NCBI GenBank assembly: GCA_963726665.1
Contig: CAVSDW010000013.1
Span: forward strand, 1 to 64,000
DNA: 64,000 bases
Source of the DNA: RPQJ01 sp963726665
GTDB taxonomy: Bacteria; Pseudomonadota; Gammaproteobacteria; Steroidobacterales; Steroidobacteraceae
Direction: 5' to 3'
The notes under the pieces are model-generated. The model was not told the DNA's origin. It saw only the letters and a program-made list of their open reading frames with translations, and did no database searches. Shown here in pieces: positions 53,448-62,895 of the stretch. Position numbers and translations under genes: made by a program. Position 1 is the stretch's first letter. Every line of letters starts with the position of its first letter.

Positions 53448-54703
53448 GCCTTGCACGTATGGCCGATCAGGGCTTCGACGCCGCCGGGGGCGGCGGACGC
53501 GGCGGTGGTTGCCGGCAGCCCGGTCTCGTTCTCGTAGAGCTGCTTCAGCAGCTGGCGCCACTCCGCGTACTGCTCCTCGGCCGAACCCTTGAGCTGCAGC
53601 GTGCGTCCTTCGACGTCCACCACCATCGGCTGGACCTCGGACTGGAACGAGTCGCCGAGCTGCTTCAGCGACTCGGAGTGGGTCTTGATCTCCGCTCGCT
53701 GGTCGAGACCTGCCTTGAACGCGTACATGCCGCCGATGACCGCGGCCGTGGACGCGGCCGACGCCGCGCTGCTGTTGCTGTTGGAGCCGGCGACGATGCC
53801 GCCGACGATTGCGACCGCACCCAGGATCTGGCGCGTCAGCGCCTCGCGCTGCGCCTGCGAGCGTGCCTCGAGTTCCTCGTAACTGTACTTGCGCCAGTTC
53901 GTGTAAGGCACCGACATGCTCTCGGCGAAATTCGAGTAGTACTCGTTCAGCGTGTCCACCAGCGAGTAGTCGCGCTCGCGGACGCGCTGCAGTCGCTGCA
54001 GCACGGGATCGTCCGCCGCGGGCAGGCGCGTGATCGACCAGTTGCCCTTGCGGTCCTGCGCGAGATACTGGGAGAACGCGTAGGGCGCGAGGTCCGCGTC
54101 GAAACGCAGGTTCGTGATCTCGTGGAGCTGCACCAGCTCGGCGTGATTCAACTTGCCGCGCGCGGCGAGCATGTCGTTGGCCAGCGTGTTGTAGATATTC
54201 TCGAACGGGTCTGACGGCCTGGACAGCGTGTCCTTGTAGGCGCTCGTGTCCGCCGTGCCTTCGTAGACCTTCCTGAACCACACGCGGCCCGACGAATCGC
54301 TCACCGTGACGTCGAGCTTCATCTCGCGACCGTCCGACACCAGGATCTTCCCGTCCACGTTCACGTCCATGCCCGTGCCGTCGCTCGGCAGCACGCGCAC
54401 CTGCCCCCACTGGCCGGTGCCTTCGAGCGTGTTGCGGATCACGACCGGGATGTATCGCGACTCCGCATTGCGCACGTCCGGAAAGATGCCCTCGTCCTCC
54501 TGCTTCTTCGGATCCTCCGGCACGCCCGCGTCGAAGAGCCGGACCGCCACGTCGAGCAGCTCGTCCTGCGGGACCTCGCTCGTCGCCTTGGTCGCGTAGA
54601 CGCGCGTCATCGGGCGCTGGTCCTGCACGACGCAGCCGGCGAGCAGCGCGGTGGCTGCGATCACTGCCATCGGGATGGCGCGCAAGAAAAAGGTCGTGCT
54701 CAC
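53444..54703 (-). CDS. Large lipoprotein of the kinase/VWA operon
   Basis: GTG 54703 overlaps the previous stop (GTGA). 419 residues: signal with lipobox 'AVIAATALLAGC', then VVQDQRPMTRVYATKATSEV. Regions include 'GQWGQVRVLPSDGTGMDVNV' and 'GKILVSDGREMKLDVTVSDS' (beta sandwich), 'YDLVDTLNEYY'-like helices, and a hydrophobic Gly/Ala segment 'AVAIVGGIVAGSNSNSSAAS' at about 275-295 that could insert in a membrane. A helical C-terminus follows. It is an outer-membrane-side component by prediction. Family not recognised. Confidence 0.7.
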   Translation of the reverse strand: MSTTFFLRAIPMAVIAATALLAGCVVQDQRPMTRVYATKATSEVPQDELLDVAVRLFDAGVPEDPKKQEDEGIFPDVRNAESRYIPVVIRNTLEGTGQWGQVRVLPSDGTGMDVNVDGKILVSDGREMKLDVTVSDSSGRVWFRKVYEGTADTSAYKDTLSRPSDPFENIYNTLANDMLAARGKLNHAELVQLHEITNLRFDADLAPYAFSQYLAQDRKGNWSITRLPAADDPVLQRLQRVRERDYSLVDTLNEYYSNFAESMSVPYTNWRKYSYEELEARSQAQREALTRQILGAVAIVGGIVAGSNSNSSAASAASTAAVIGGMYAFKAGLDQRAEIKTHSESLKQLGDSFQSEVQPMVVDVEGRTLQLKGSAEEQYAEWRQLLKQLYENETGLPATTAASAAPGGVEALIGHTCKA

Positions 54704-56025
54704 TGTGTGCTCTGCTTGTATTTGCGGTATTCGTCCCACAGGCGCTCGCGAAGTTCAGGATCCGTCTCCTTCATCGCGGCCTCGCGCAGCTGCCGCGCGA
54801 CGATGTCGTCGTCGCTGCCGTCCGGGATGTCCGAGGGCACGGTGTTCGGGCCGCCGCCACCCTTGGCGCCGCCCCCGTAACCACCACCGCCACCCGGCGT
54901 GTTGGACCCGCCGCCGGCCGGCTGCCCGCGACCGCCGGATTCGCCACCGGTGCCGGCACCTTCGCCGCTGCCGGATTCAGTTCCTGCTCCAGCATTGCCA
55001 CCCGACTTGCCGTCGCCGCCGGTGCCGGCTTCCGCGCCCTCGCCCGACTTGCCTTCACCGCCTGCACCGGACCCGTCCGACTCCTCTCCGGCGCCGGCCG
55101 CCTCGCCCGCACCTCCGCTGCCGGATCCCGGAACCGCGCGCGGCACGCTCCTGCGACACGGTCTCCTGTTCCTTGCGCATGCGCTCATCGAAAACCGAGA
55201 AGGTCTCGTCGAATCGCCTGTCGATCTGCGCGCGGCGATCCTCGCCGGTCACGGGCCCGCCGCCCGGGCCCGTGCCCTGCGACGCGCCACCGGACTGCTG
55301 GGCCGACCCTCCGGATCCCGCGCTGCCGCCGGTGTTTCCAGCCGTGCCGGCGCTGCCTCCTGCGCTCGCGCTTCCGCCGGCGCCGCCGCCGGACCCTGCG
55401 CTACCACCCGATCCGGCACGCGACGAGGTTGGTCCACCGCCCGACCCCTGCGCGCCGGGCGCAGACGATTGTGATCCCTGGGTCGACGACGAACCCTGCC
55501 CCGACGCGGTCGAGCCGGTCGCAGGAGACTGTCCGCCGCCCGATGGCTGGCCGCTCGAACCGCTGCTGCCAGATGCGCTACCGGATGAGCCGCCGGACGG
55601 GCTGCCCGATGCGCCGCCCGATGACCCGCTCGAGTTCGTGCCTGCCGGGGTGCTGCTGCCCGGCGTGCTCCCGGCCGAACCGCCTGCGCCACCGCTCGTC
55701 GGCTTCGACGGGAATGGCGATTCCGGCCCGCCGCCCTGGCTGGAACTCTGGCCACCGCTGGAGCCCTGGCTTGATGGTTGACCACCGCTGGAGCCCTGGC
55801 TCGACGACTGCCACCGCCACTGGACCCCTGGCCTGAACTCGGGCTGCCGCCGGACGAAGGCTGCGACGGTGAGGACGGCGACGACGACGGTGATTGCGAG
55901 GGCGAGGACGGGCTTGGCAGCTGCGGCATCGACGGCGACTGGGTCTGAGTCGACGTCGCGCAGCCGGCCAGGGCCACCGCACAGGCGGAAGGCCAGAGCA
56001 GGCTTTCGACGATTCTGTTCCTCAT
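54700..56025 (-). CDS. Gly/Ser-rich low-complexity lipoprotein, two compensating frameshifts
   Basis: ATG 56025 after GGAGGTGTCGG. The signal has lipobox VALAGC. It reads 'SPSMPQLPSPSSPSQSPSSS' until about 55810, shifts one frame to a long Gly/Ser run ('SSQGSSGGQPSSQGSSGGQ', 'GSAGTAGNTGGSAGSGGS') and an ordered patch 'EDRRAQIDRRFDETFSVFDE'. It shifts back near 55155 to 'GSGAGGEGKSGEGAEAGTGG' and ends in a conserved-looking tail 'DDDIVARQLREAAMKETDPE' then LRERLWDEYRKYKQ. About 440 residues after repair. The flexible chain with a structured C-terminus looks like a tether across the periplasm or outer surface. Its stop overlaps the next start. Confidence 0.6.
55752..55821. repeat. Short tandem repeat inside the Gly/Ser lipoprotein gene
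   Basis: A 30-base unit beginning CCACCGCTGGAGCCCTGGCT is repeated at 55752-55781 and 55782-55810, with a partial third copy from 55811. The second unit is 29 bases. The missing base coincides with the place where the protein frame changes, so the frameshift is probably slippage in the array or a basecalling error there. Confidence 0.6.
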
Positions 56026-56113
56026 CTCCGACACCTCCCTCGCCCGCGGCAGTACAGCACGCCAGGCGGCGCCTGCCTCGACCCTGATTGGATCCCGCCA
56101 GCGGCCCGGAGGT

Positions 56114-56911
56114 TCAACGGCCGCCGCCACCGGTCGCGGCGGCCGGCGGGGCGCCGACGAGGTCCGAACCCACCAGGAACGAGCGCAACTGCTCCGAAAG
56201 CCGGTTGCAGGCCGTGCTCTGCACCGGCGTGATGATCGGGATCGGGGCGATGGCCCCGATGAGGACGGAGGTGCCCGTCACGTCGGTCGTGACCGTCCCG
56301 AGCTCGGTCGCCGTCTGCAGGTCCCAGACCGTAGCGACATAATCCGACTCCTTGTCCCACCAGCCGACGCCGAAGCAGCCTCCTCCCCCGGGTCCGACCG
56401 CGCAGGCGACGCTGCCGCCGCCGTTCGTCTTGCGAGTGTTCCCGTCCAGCCACACGACGTAGCGCACACCGATCTGCGCCAGGCGCTCGGTCACGCCGGG
56501 ATGCTCGAGCAGGCCCTTCAGGCCCGCCGCGTTGGCCGGCGCCGTGCTCGGCTCGAACCAGGGGAACATCGCGTCGGTGAACTGCTGCTCACCATAGATC
56601 TTGAATGGCGAGGCAACGCCCTTCGACCGCTTCGTGGACTGGCCGTCCTGCGGGTGCACGAGGTCACCGCCCAGTCCTTCCTGGACGCAGCTCAGGAAAT
56701 CGCCCTCGGTCCCGACGCCTTCGAGCTGGGGCTTGGTCAGGATGACGATGGATTCGTTCGGCTGGACCGCCGAGGCCATATGCCGCGTCTCGTCCACCTT
56801 CGAGGTCATGCAGCCGGCGAGGGCCGTCCCCAGGATCGCGAGGCAAGCACCTGCCCGCAGGCTGGACGCGCGCCTGTGCAATGCCTGCGGGGCCTGTGGG
56901 GCGATGTTCAC
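56114..56911 (-). CDS. Lipoprotein, first gene of the kinase/VWA operon
   Basis: GTG 56911 start. 265 residues with a long n-region and lipobox 'AILGTALAGC', then MTSKVDETRHMASAVQPNES. The core has 'SIVILTKPQLEGVGTEGDFL', 'LLEHPGVTERLAQIGVRYVV', 'SDYVATVWDLQTATELGTVT' and a hydrophobic 'SVLIGAIAPIPIITPVQSTA', a layout seen in CsgG/LpoB-like periplasmic folds, but I cannot assign it firmly. It lies 88 bases upstream of the Gly/Ser lipoprotein and may have its own or the operon's main promoter in 56912-57015. Confidence 0.6.
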   Translation of the reverse strand: MNIAPQAPQALHRRASSLRAGACLAILGTALAGCMTSKVDETRHMASAVQPNESIVILTKPQLEGVGTEGDFLSCVQEGLGGDLVHPQDGQSTKRSKGVASPFKIYGEQQFTDAMFPWFEPSTAPANAAGLKGLLEHPGVTERLAQIGVRYVVWLDGNTRKTNGGGSVACAVGPGGGGCFGVGWWDKESDYVATVWDLQTATELGTVTTDVTGTSVLIGAIAPIPIITPVQSTACNRLSEQLRSFLVGSDLVGAPPAAATGGGGR

Positions 56912-57015
56912 GGCAGCAATCCTCGGCCGATCGACCTGGTCCGGAATCCTCGGTCATGAGGCCGTTCGAGTATACGACAAGGGTATCGTGGCGCCGCGCT
57001 GCGACGGTCGGCACT

Positions 57016-58103
57016 TCAGCGAAACAGGACGCCCTGCTCGGGCGCCCCGGGATCACGCAGGAACAGGCTTGTGTCGAGGTCGGATCCACGACCGCCCAGG
57101 ATCCCGTGACGCCGGCGGGCGGCCTCGAACCTCGCGGCGAGCAGCTCGGCGTAAGGCCCCTCGCCGCGCATGCGATGGCCGAACCTCGGGTCGTTCAACC
57201 GTCCGCCACGGGCCTCGCGCAGCAGGTTGAGCACGCGGTCGGCCCGTGCGGGGTAGTGCTCTCGCAACCAATCCTCGAACAGGCGGCCGAGTTCGTGCGG
57301 CAGTCGCAGCATCATGAACGCCGCGCTCGTCGCGCCATTCTGCGCAGCTGCTTCGAGCAGGTGTTCGATCTCGTGGTCGTTGAGCGCGGGAATCATCGGC
57401 GCAAGCAGCACGCCCACCGGCACGCCGGCACCGGCTAAGCTGCGCGCACGACGCGCAGGCGCGCTGCGGGCGAAGCTGCGCGCGGCTCGAGCACGCGCTT
57501 CAGGTCGTCGTCCAGCGTGGTCAGGCTCACGTGCACTTTCACCAGCCGCAGTGAAGCGAGGCCTGCCAGCAGGTCGAGGTCGCGCAGGACGAGCGCGCCC
57601 TTGGTCACGATCGTGACGGGGTGGCGATGCGCCAGCAGCACCTCGAGCAGTTCGCGAGTCGTGCGGTGCTGCCGCTCGGCCTGCTGGTAAGGGTCGGTGT
57701 TCGCGCCGAGGTTGATGGGTTTGCAGACGTAGCCCGGCGCGGACAGCTCGCGGTCGAGCAGTCGCGCGAGCCCGGGCTTGTGGAAGATGCGGGTCTCGAA
57801 ATCGAGCCCCGGGCCCAGGTTCCAGTAGGAATGCGAGGGCCGGGCGAAGCAGTAGATGCAGCCGTGCTCGCAGCCCTGGTAGGGATTCACCGACTGGTCG
57901 AACGGCACGTCCGGCGAATCGTTGCGGGTGATGGCTCGCTTCGGCCGGTCGGCGGTGATGACCGTCTCCGCGCGTCGGGGTGCCTCGTCGAGACTCCCCC
58001 AGCCGTCATCCGCGGCCTCGAGACTCGTGGCCTCGAAGCGGCCGGCCGGGTTGGTGACCGCTCCGCGCCCCTTCTCCACCTGAAGCCGATCCAGCCTGCG
58101 CAT
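57016..58103 (-). CDS. PA0069-family radical SAM protein, one frameshift
   Basis: ATG 58103 (MRRLDRLQVEKGRGAVTNPA). 'NPYQGCEHGCIYCFARPSHS' has the CxxxCxxC cluster for the [4Fe-4S]-SAM centre. 'LDFETRIFHKPGLARLLDRE' and 'PINLGANTDPYQQAERQHRT' are typical of the family. The first frame ends at 57435 after LEPRAASPAARLRVVRA; twelve bases on, the next frame continues 'VPVGVLLAPMIPALNDHEIE' to 'ILGGRGSDLDTSLFL' at 57016. Together they give about 360 residues, the normal length. The break near 57440 is a small indel. The family's reaction is unknown. Confidence 0.85.
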
Positions 58104-58123
58104 GGACCGAGGATACTGTACGT

Positions 58124-59370
58124 TTATACAGGTGTCACGGTCGAGCCGGGGAATCGGTCCATCAGGCGCAGTTCCGGAAAGAGCCTCGACCAGGCGCCCG
58201 CGACGAGCAGCGTCGCACAGCCGCCGACGACCACTGCAGGCACCACCCCGAACCAGGCCGCCGTCAGCCCCGACTCGAACTCGCCGAGTTCGTTCGAGGC
58301 GCCGATGAACACGGCGTTGACCGCACTCACGCGGCCGCGGATGGCGTCCGGCGTCTCGAGCTGCACCAGCAGGTGGCGGATGTAGACACTCACCATGTCG
58401 CCGACACCCATCGCCGCCAGGGCTGCGACCGACAGCCAGAAGTTGTGCGACAGGCCGAACACGATCGTGGCGACGCCGAACACGACCACCCCGCCGAACA
58501 TCCAGCGACCGGCGTGCCGCGAGATCGGTACCACGCCGATGGCGAGCCCGCAGAGCACGGCGCCGACCCCGGGAGCGGTACGCAGGAGTCCGAGCCCTTC
58601 CGGCCCCACGTGCAGCACGTCCGCCGCATACACGGGCAGCAGCGCCGTCGCGCCACCGAAGAGCACCGCGAAAAGGTCGAGCGAGATCGCGCCCAGCAGC
58701 GGGCGTCGCGACCACACGAAGCTGAGCCCCGAAAGCAGCGTGCGCAGGCCGGGCGCCTCCGCGGACTCCCTGCGCTCGCCCCCGCGCCGCACCATCAGCG
58801 TGAGCAGCACCGCGATCGCGAGCAGTGCCGCGACGATCGCATACACGACGGGCGCGCCGGACAGGTAGATGACGCCGCCGAGCGCCGGACCCGCGATGGT
58901 GGCGACCTGCCAGGTCGAGGAATTGAGCGCGACCGCGGTGCCGAACTGCTCGCGCGACACGAGGTTCGGCAGCAGCGCCTGGCCGGTGGGCATCGCGAAC
59001 GCGCGGGCGATGCCGAAGAGCACCATCACCGCGAACACCGGCACGGCGGAATGCAGTCCGCGCAGCGCCAGCACCAGCAGCAGCAGCGCACAGACGCACT
59101 CGAGCGCGAAACACAGCGGAGATGATCCTGCGCCGGTCGCGGGTGTCCGCGATGTGGCCCGCGGGCAGGATCAGCAGCACGAAGGGCAGGAACTGCGAGA
59201 GGCCGATGAGGCCGAGGTCGAGCGGGTCGCGCGTGACCTCATACACCTGCCAGCCGACCGCCACCGTCTGCATCTGCACGGCGAGCGTGGCGAGGAAGCG
59301 CGCGGCCAGGAAGAACGTGAAGTCGCGATTGCGAAGCAGCGCGAGGCGCGGGGACCGAATCTCCGCTCAT
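58124..59370 (-). CDS. MFS transporter (MFS_3/enterobactin-exporter-like), two frameshifts
   Basis: ATG 59370 overlaps the TPR gene stop (ATGA) but must shift near 59345 to enter 'LALLRNRDFTFFLAARFLAT' and LAVQMQTVAVGWQVYEVTRD. 'LGLIGLSQFLPFVLLILPAG' and 'HIADTRDRRRI' (the A-motif, loop 2-3) follow, then a shift near 59115 into 'LALRGLHSAVPVFAVMVLFG' and about nine more helices ('TGQALLPNLVSREQFGTAVA', 'DVLHVGPEGLGLLRTAPGVG'). The protein ends 'MDRFPGSTVTPV'. About 415 residues after repair. It resembles exporters of the EntS/MFS_3 type; the substrate is unknown. Either a pseudogene or base errors. Confidence 0.75.
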
Positions 59371-61028
59371 GCCGACGAGGTTCGAATCCGGTTCACGATG
59401 TCGTTGAAGCGCGGGTCCTCGCGCAGCGGATCGAAGTCGGGGTCGTGCCCGATCCACTCGAGATTGCCGCGACCGTGCTGGACGGCCTGGTCGAGCATCC
59501 TGAGCGCGTCCTCGCGATCGCCCAGCACCGAGTAGGCGCAGGCGACGTTGTAGAAGGTCGAGAACGCGTTCGGTCGCACCTCCAGCGCGCGCTCCGCGAG
59601 CTCGCGCGACCGGTCCCGCAGGCCGAGCCTGGCCGCCTGCACCGTTCCGAGCTGCAGTGCCCGGCCGTCCCGCGGGTCGAGCGCAAGCTGGCGCTCGAGG
59701 GCCTGCATTGCACGGGCGGCCACCTCGGCGTGCCGCTCCATGTCGCCGATCTTCATGAGGGAGCCTTCGAGCAGGCAGAGAGCCTGGTAGTCGTCTGGCC
59801 GCAGCCTGATCGCAGCTTCGTAGAGCGGCACCGACCGCGCGAACTCACCGGACTGGAAACAGTGTCTCGCGTAGCTGTAGTGCGCCTCGAACGACGCCGG
59901 ATTCAATCGGATCGCTTCCTCGAAATCCCGGTCCGCCTCCCGCGTGCGGCCCTGCAGCGAGAGCAGCATCGCACGAGCGATGTGGGCCTCCGGCATGCGC
60001 GGCTCGAGCTCGAGCGCGCGACGGCTCGCGGCGAACGCCTCGTCGAAGTCCGCCTGCGTCATGCCGACGCGCCACAGGCCCTTGACCGACTGCGCGTGCG
60101 CGATCCCCGCGTGGGCCTGCGCAAACCTGTCGTCGCGCCGGATCGCCTCGCGGAAATATTCGATGGCCGGGCCCATCGCGGTGTCCGTCCCGTCGCGCAG
60201 GTGTGCCTGCCCCCGCAGGTAGAGGTCGTAGGCTTCGGCATTGTTCGTGCCGCGACGCTGGATCAGCTCGCGCTCCTGCCGGCTCAGGCTGACGCGGAGC
60301 GCCTCCACCAGCTTCTGCGCGATCTCGGTCTGGATGGCAAACACGTCGCGGAGCTCGCGGTCGTAACTCTCCGACCACAGGTGGTAGCCATCGGCGGAAC
60401 TCACCAGCTGCGCCGTGATCCGCACCCGCTCGCCCGCCTTGCGCACGCTGCCCTCGAGCACGGCGCCCACGCCCAGCGTCCGGCCGATCTCGCGAACGTC
60501 CGCCGCGCGGCCCTTGAACTGGAACGACGAGGTCCGCGACGCGATGCGCAGGTCACGGATGCAGCAGAGCGAGTTGATGATCTCCTCTGCGATGCCGTCG
60601 CAGAAATATTCCTGGTCGCGCCCCGGGCTCATGTCCACGAACGGCAGGATGGCGACGGAATCGGGGGCCTCGGCAGCAGCGGTCGCCTCGGCCGCGGGCA
60701 ACGCCGGCGTCGCGGGTGCCGACGGGGTCGCCGCCGGATCCGGCGCCGTGAACGCCGCCGCGGGTAACGGGGCGGGCGGCGTCCGCTCGATGCCCTTCGA
60801 CGTCACGTCGAACGCCCAGGCGAGTCCGCAGGCCAGCGGGAAACCGAGCGCGGCCAGCGTGATGACGAGCTTGAGCGTCCAGGGCGGCAAGCCCATCGGC
60901 TGGAAGATCGTGCTCGCGACCTGCACCAGCAGCCAGGCGACGATGAGATAGACGGCCGCGACGCGAAAGACCTTCCGTCGCCGCAGTTCCGCGAACCAGT
61001 GCCCGGTCTTGGGTCCTTCGTCAGTCAT
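59367..61028 (-). CDS. TolB-like/TPR membrane signalling protein
   Basis: 553 residues, intact. The N-terminus 'HWFAELRRRKVFRVAAVYLI' with 'LLVQVASTIFQPMGLPPW' and two helices is the usual anchor of this family. After an Ala/Pro linker comes the domain 'DSVAILPFVDMSPGRDQEYF', 'GVGAVLEGSVRKAGERVRIT' and 'LWSESYDRELRDVFAIQTEI', then about six TPRs ('FDEAFAASRRALELEPRMPE', 'ADRDFEEAIRLNPASFEAHY'). It lacks the DNA-binding or cyclase domain that often precedes the module. It probably acts as a scaffold or sensor at the inner membrane. Paralogous to the broken gene at 16202. Confidence 0.85.
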   Translation of the reverse strand: MTDEGPKTGHWFAELRRRKVFRVAAVYLIVAWLLVQVASTIFQPMGLPPWTLKLVITLAALGFPLACGLAWAFDVTSKGIERTPPAPLPAAAFTAPDPAATPSAPATPALPAAEATAAAEAPDSVAILPFVDMSPGRDQEYFCDGIAEEIINSLCCIRDLRIASRTSSFQFKGRAADVREIGRTLGVGAVLEGSVRKAGERVRITAQLVSSADGYHLWSESYDRELRDVFAIQTEIAQKLVEALRVSLSRQERELIQRRGTNNAEAYDLYLRGQAHLRDGTDTAMGPAIEYFREAIRRDDRFAQAHAGIAHAQSVKGLWRVGMTQADFDEAFAASRRALELEPRMPEAHIARAMLLSLQGRTREADRDFEEAIRLNPASFEAHYSYARHCFQSGEFARSVPLYEAAIRLRPDDYQALCLLEGSLMKIGDMERHAEVAARAMQALERQLALDPRDGRALQLGTVQAARLGLRDRSRELAERALEVRPNAFSTFYNVACAYSVLGDREDALRMLDQAVQHGRGNLEWIGHDPDFDPLREDPRFNDIVNRIRTSSA

Positions 61029-61088
61029 CGAGTGCCAGCACCCCCTCGCGCCGATTATAGGGGCGACGACCGGCGCCGTAGCGACCCG

Positions 61089-61982
61089 TTACGTGCGTTC
61101 GAGGAATGCCTCGATTTCGCGGGCGAGCTCCGCAGGCCGCTCGTGCTGCACCATGTGGCTCGCGTCCTCGATCACGCAGGGCTCGAGCCTGCGGATGATG
61201 CTCGCCATGATGTCCGGGCGGCCGTCCTCGCCGAGGCGCGGCAGGAACTCCGACTGCGCCGCGACGACATACAGCACCGGCGCCACGATCTCGCGCCAGC
61301 AGGCCTCGGCTTCCTCGCGGCGGTACAGCACCGCATTCACGCGCTTGTGCCGCGGGTCCCCCAGCACCTGGACGCCGCCGCCTTCGACCGGCCGGGTCCA
61401 CGACTGCGCGATGAAGCGGGCGCGCTCCGGCGTGAGCCGCGGGTTGCGCTTCATGAGCAGGTGCGCGAACGCCTCGAGCGACGGGAAGGTCGCGAGCTTG
61501 TGGACGTGGCGCAGTTCCTTCAGCCACTCGCGGTAGCGGCCGGGCGCCTGCCCGGGCTGGGTGCGCGGCAGCCCGAATCCCTCGATGCACACGACGCGGC
61601 TCACGCGCTCCGGCCGGATCCCCGCATACAGCGTCGCGATGTTGCCGCCCATGCTGTGCCCGACCAGCGTGACCGGCGCGTCCGGTGACCAGAGGTCGAG
61701 AAGCGCATCGAGGTCGCCGAAATAGTCGGGAAACCAGTAACCGTCGTCGGGCCATTCGCTGCGGCCGAACCCGCGCAGGTCCGGCGCCACGAATGCATGC
61801 CGGTCGGACATCTCGTCCACCAGGAACTGGAACGTATCGCCCGTGTCCATCCAGCCGTGGAGCAGGACGACGAGCTCCGACTGGCCTCCCGGCCAGCGCG
61901 TGACGTGCTGACGCAGGCCGCGGACCACGGCCTCCTCGTGGACCGGCGCGCGCCTCGGCTGGTAGATCTCGTTCATGTTCAT
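61089..61982 (-). CDS. Alpha/beta hydrolase
   Basis: ATG 61982 (MNMNEIYQPRRAPVHEEAVV); a longer frame to 62135 adds unlikely sequence. 297 residues. 'ELVVLLHGWMDTGDTFQFLV' is the oxyanion loop (HGW), 'APVTLVGHSMGGNIATLYAG' holds the nucleophile Ser, 'VLYVVAAQSEFLPRL' lies near the acid, and 'CVIEDASHMVQHERPAEL' holds the catalytic His. It is a cytoplasmic serine hydrolase of unknown substrate. Divergent to the amidotransferase with 145 bases between starts. Confidence 0.88.
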   Translation of the reverse strand: MNMNEIYQPRRAPVHEEAVVRGLRQHVTRWPGGQSELVVLLHGWMDTGDTFQFLVDEMSDRHAFVAPDLRGFGRSEWPDDGYWFPDYFGDLDALLDLWSPDAPVTLVGHSMGGNIATLYAGIRPERVSRVVCIEGFGLPRTQPGQAPGRYREWLKELRHVHKLATFPSLEAFAHLLMKRNPRLTPERARFIAQSWTRPVEGGGVQVLGDPRHKRVNAVLYRREEAEACWREIVAPVLYVVAAQSEFLPRLGEDGRPDIMASIIRRLEPCVIEDASHMVQHERPAELAREIEAFLERT

Positions 61983-62127
61983 GCGAGTCCGGTGATCGAT
62001 GGAGAAGAGGATACCCGACGCCGCGCCGCGGCCGCGCACGAACCACGGGTCCGTGGCCAAGCGCTTTCGGGGATCACATTTCCGCGGCGGCCCTATATAG
62101 TTCGCCCGCCCCGCTCCACGCCGAACC

Positions 62128-62877
62128 ATGCGCAAGCTCCTCGTCTTCCAGCACGTCGCCTCCGAGCCGCTCGGTCACCTCGACCCGCTGCTGCGCGAGT
62201 CGGGCGTCCGCATCCGCTACGTGAACTTCGGCCGCGAGCCGCACGCCGAGCCCGACGTGCGCCGCTACGACGGGCTCGTGGTGCTGGGCGGGCCGATGAA
62301 CGTGGACCAGGCCCACCAGCTCCCCCACCTGCGCACGGAGATGGCGGCGATCCGCGAAGCCGTGTCCGCGGGCAAGCCCATGCTCGGCATCTGCCTCGGC
62401 GCGCAACTGCTCGCGGAAGCCATGGGCGGGAAAGTGCACCCGAACCCGGTGCCGGAGATCGGCTGGTACCGACTGCACACGACGCAGGCCGCGCACGATG
62501 ACCGGTTGTTCCGGCACTTCGAGCACCGGCCGCACTTCGTATTCCAATGGCACGCCTACACCTTCGCGCCGCCGCCGGGCGCGGTGCCGCTCGCGTGGAC
62601 GCGCAACTGCCGCAACCAGGCCTATCGGCTCGGGGATTCAGCGTGGGGGCTGCAGTTCCACCTCGAGGCGGACGAGGCGCTGATCGCCCGCTGGCTCACG
62701 AGCGAGACCGGGCAGGCGGAAATCGACCAGCACTGGAACCTGCGCAAGATCGCGCGCATCCGTGCCGCGACCGCGCGCCACCTCGCGCTCGCGCAGCCGC
62801 TCAGCAACCGGGTGTTCGCGGAGTTCGTGCGGCTGGTGGGCCCGACGTCGCGGGGAGTCGTGCTGCCGTCGCGGTAG
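62128..62877 (+). CDS. Class I glutamine amidotransferase-like protein
   Basis: 249 residues. 'YDGLVVLGGPMNVDQAHQLP', 'GKPMLGICLGAQLLAEAMGG' (nucleophile Cys) and 'AWGLQFHLEADEALIARWL' (His-x-Glu of the triad) are clear. It is a stand-alone member of the GuaA-N-like subfamily, as in putative gamma-glutamyl hydrolases and GMP-synthase-like enzymes. No acceptor synthetase is adjacent, so it may hydrolyse a gamma-glutamyl bond. Start ATG 62128 is the first and has family similarity from residue 2. Confidence 0.88.
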   Translation: MRKLLVFQHVASEPLGHLDPLLRESGVRIRYVNFGREPHAEPDVRRYDGLVVLGGPMNVDQAHQLPHLRTEMAAIREAVSAGKPMLGICLGAQLLAEAMGGKVHPNPVPEIGWYRLHTTQAAHDDRLFRHFEHRPHFVFQWHAYTFAPPPGAVPLAWTRNCRNQAYRLGDSAWGLQFHLEADEALIARWLTSETGQAEIDQHWNLRKIARIRAATARHLALAQPLSNRVFAEFVRLVGPTSRGVVLPSR

Positions 62878-62895
62878 CAGGCGCTCAGTCGGCCC

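Noticed and set aside
43449..56911. Idea that the operon is a type VI secretion cluster (kinase plus FHA)
   Set aside because: No TssB/C sheath, TssM, TssK, Hcp, VgrG or ClpV is present; only the kinase-FHA theme is shared.
43449..56911. Idea that the TolQ-like and VWA genes form a Zorya defence system or a Bat operon
   Set aside because: Zorya pairs a MotA-like protein with an OmpA-type ZorB and cytosolic effectors, none of which are seen. Bat operons carry MoxR and DUF58 genes, also absent.
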